Of a DNA stretch of 64,000 nucleotides, positions 62,544-64,000 are shown one piece after another. The stretch is taken from NCBI RefSeq assembly GCF_004011695.2, contig NC_082414.1, positions 1,302,001-1,366,000 of the forward strand, written 5' to 3'. The stretch comes from Ascochyta rabiei (taxonomy: Eukaryota > Ascomycota > Dothideomycetes > Pleosporales > Didymellaceae). The translations under genes and the position numbers were made by a program. How positions within the stretch are numbered: position 1 is the stretch's first letter; the number at the start of each line of letters is the position of its first letter. The notes below the pieces were generated by a model. It was given only the letters and a program-made list of their open reading frames with translations, was not told where the DNA came from and searched no databases.

Positions 62544-64000
62544 ATGGACGAGAAAGACCCCAAGATGTTCGAGGAGGTTGCTGCCCCTGCCCCTGGCAAG
62601 GCTGGAGAAATCGCGGTCGCTCCTCCTACAGACTACAGCGCACCCAAGGCGAAGACTGAGCAACTCGAGAACGCTCACGGCTGGGAGTCGGATAACCTGA
62701 TCCACAACCTCGAGAAGGAACTCGAGCAGTCTGGCTACAAGAGGGGTATCTTTGACATTGAATTCAAGAACCCCAAGCACTTCACATGGCTCCTCGTCGC
62801 CTTCGCGTCTATGGGTGGTCTGCTTTCTGGACTCGATCAATCGCTTATTTCCGGTGCCAACCTGTTCTTGCCTAAGGATCTCAACCTTACCGACCAGCAA
62901 AACTCCCTAGTCAACTCTGGCATGCCCCTTGGTGGTAAGTGACTCGAACCCGGCAACCTCGGAGGCTAGCTAACGCCTTATAGCTGTCGCTGGTGCTTTC
63001 CTCATCTCTCCCTGCAACGAGTACTTCGGTCGCCGCTGGGCTATCATCATCTCTTGCATTCTTTACACCATCGGTGGTGCGCTCGAAGCTGGCTCCATGA
63101 ATTATGGCATGATCGTCTCTGCTCGTGTTATCCTCGGCGCTGGTGTCGGTCTTGAGGGAGGTACAGTCCCCGTGTACGTCGCCGAGACTGTCGAGAGTCG
63201 CCTCCGTGGTAACCTGGTTTCCCTCTACCAATTCAACATTGCCCTTGGTGAGGTCCTCGGATACGCTGTCGCTGCCATGTTCGTCAGTGTTCCTGGTAAC
63301 TGGCGGTACATTCTCGGCTCCTCGCTCGTCTTCTCCACCATCATGGGTGTCGGTATTCTCTTCATGCCCGAGTCCCCCCGCTTCCTCATGCACAAGGGCA
63401 AGACCCTCGAGGCTTTCAAGGTCTGGCGCCGCATCCGTGGCATCGAGACACTTGAGGCGCGTCAGGAGTTCTTCGTCATGAAGGTGAGCACTGAGGAGGA
63501 GGAGGCTGAGGTCGCCGCCGGCCGCACCAACCGCTTTCCCTGGATGGATTTCTTCACCAAACCTCGTGCTCGCCGGGCCATCGTCTACGCCAATATTATG
63601 ATATTCCTCGGTCAATTTACTGGAATTAACGCAATTATGTACTACATGTCGGTTTTGATGTCCCAGGTTGGATTCAACGACTACGACGCTACCTACATGT
63701 CCCTTGTTGGTGGTGGTTCCCTTCTTCTTGGCACCATCCCCGCCATTTTCCTCATGGAAACGTGCGGCCGTCGTTTCTGGGCTATTGCCATGCTGCCCGG
63801 TTTCTTCGTCGGTCTGGTCCTCGTCGGTGCTAGCTACCATGTTGCTGAAGGCAATCTTCAGGGCAAACTGGGTCTCTACTTCACCGGCCTAATTCTCTAC
63901 GAGCTCTTCTTCGGTTCCTACGCAGCGCTCACATGGGTCATTCCCTCAGAGGTCTACCCCACTTACCTCCGTTCCTACGGTATGACCACCTCCACCGGAT
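62544..64000 (+). CDS. MFS sugar/polyol transporter, 3' end beyond right edge
   Basis: Sugar-porter-family protein; exon 1 62544-62934, intron 62935-62983, exon 2 runs to the edge, giving 469 visible residues. A cytosolic N-terminus of about 85 residues precedes TM1 (HFTWLLVAFASMGGLLSGLD). Family motifs are EYFGRRWAIII between TM2 and TM3, VILGAGVGLEGGTVPVYVAE, ETVESRLRGNLVS, MPESPRFLMHKGK after TM6, GQFTGINAIMYYMSVLMSQV in TM7 and the LMETCGRRFWA loop. The last visible part, VIPSEVYPTYLRSYGM, is the PESPR-like motif of the second half. It imports hexoses or related sugars with protons; which one is unknown. About 70-100 C-terminal residues are outside the window. Confidence 0.93.

Noticed and set aside
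62911..63840. Minus-strand open frame of 309 codons inside the sugar transporter
   Set aside because: Antisense shadow of third-position C/G bias; the translation is acidic without motifs.

Overview
The window is nuclear DNA of a filamentous ascomycete (Pezizomycotina), most likely a Dothideomycete of the Pleosporales kind. Genes are dense and sit on both strands. Most introns are 45-100 nt with GTANGT-type donors and CTAAC or CTGAC branch points. The content fits as well: NIMA kinase, mitochondrial arginine enzymes and GPI-anchored GH76. The species is an inference, because nothing in the sequence names it. No CRISPR array, rRNA, transposase or virus-like gene was seen.

Layout, left to right. 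0-6.2 kb: the 5' part of a DAL5-like anion permease cut by the left edge, an Rqt4/TRIP4 zinc-finger protein divergent from the spliceosomal cyclophilin PPIL1, and a zinc alcohol dehydrogenase. 8-10.7 kb: two related small proteins sharing a C-terminal motif and an intron position, with tandem repeats between them. 11.7-19.5 kb: a DUF2470 membrane protein, an intron-containing tRNA-Met, acetylornithine aminotransferase, a decayed region, a carbonyl-reductase-like SDR and an RBR ubiquitin ligase. 20-24 kb: a YeeE/YedE sulfur-transport protein and MOB1. 24.8-33 kb: a GH63 hydrolase, a dienelactone hydrolase and an ankyrin-BTB protein. 33-40.7 kb: NIMA kinase, exosome subunit Rrp43, an AIFM2-like oxidoreductase and beta-NAC (EGD1). 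41.4-46.7 kb: a copper group of a BIM1-like (X325) surface protein, a Ctr transporter and a ferric/cupric reductase. 47-52 kb: an 80-residue four-exon protein, a DFG5/DCW1 mannanase and an Snc-type synaptobrevin. 53-64 kb: bifunctional ARG5,6, a large UBA-domain protein and a sugar transporter cut by the right edge.

Functional links. The reductase, the copper channel and the copper-binding GPI protein form a plausible reductive copper-uptake cluster. ARG5,6 and ARG8 catalyse three successive steps of ornithine synthesis in mitochondria, though they lie about 38 kb apart. DFG5/DCW1 and synaptobrevin both serve the cell surface and share a divergent promoter carrying a tandem repeat.

Most striking observations: (1) EGD1 appears to need a one-nucleotide exon between two complete introns to give the family's conserved N-terminus. 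(2) The copper cluster contains a reductase with a cysteine-rich insert. (3) A paralog pair carries a shared C-terminal motif that I do not recognise as a described domain. (4) A sulfur-transport protein joins two halves that bacteria usually encode separately. (5) The UBA protein has a stop-free 48-nt intron. Exon joins were checked by reading frame only; no transcript data or database search was available.
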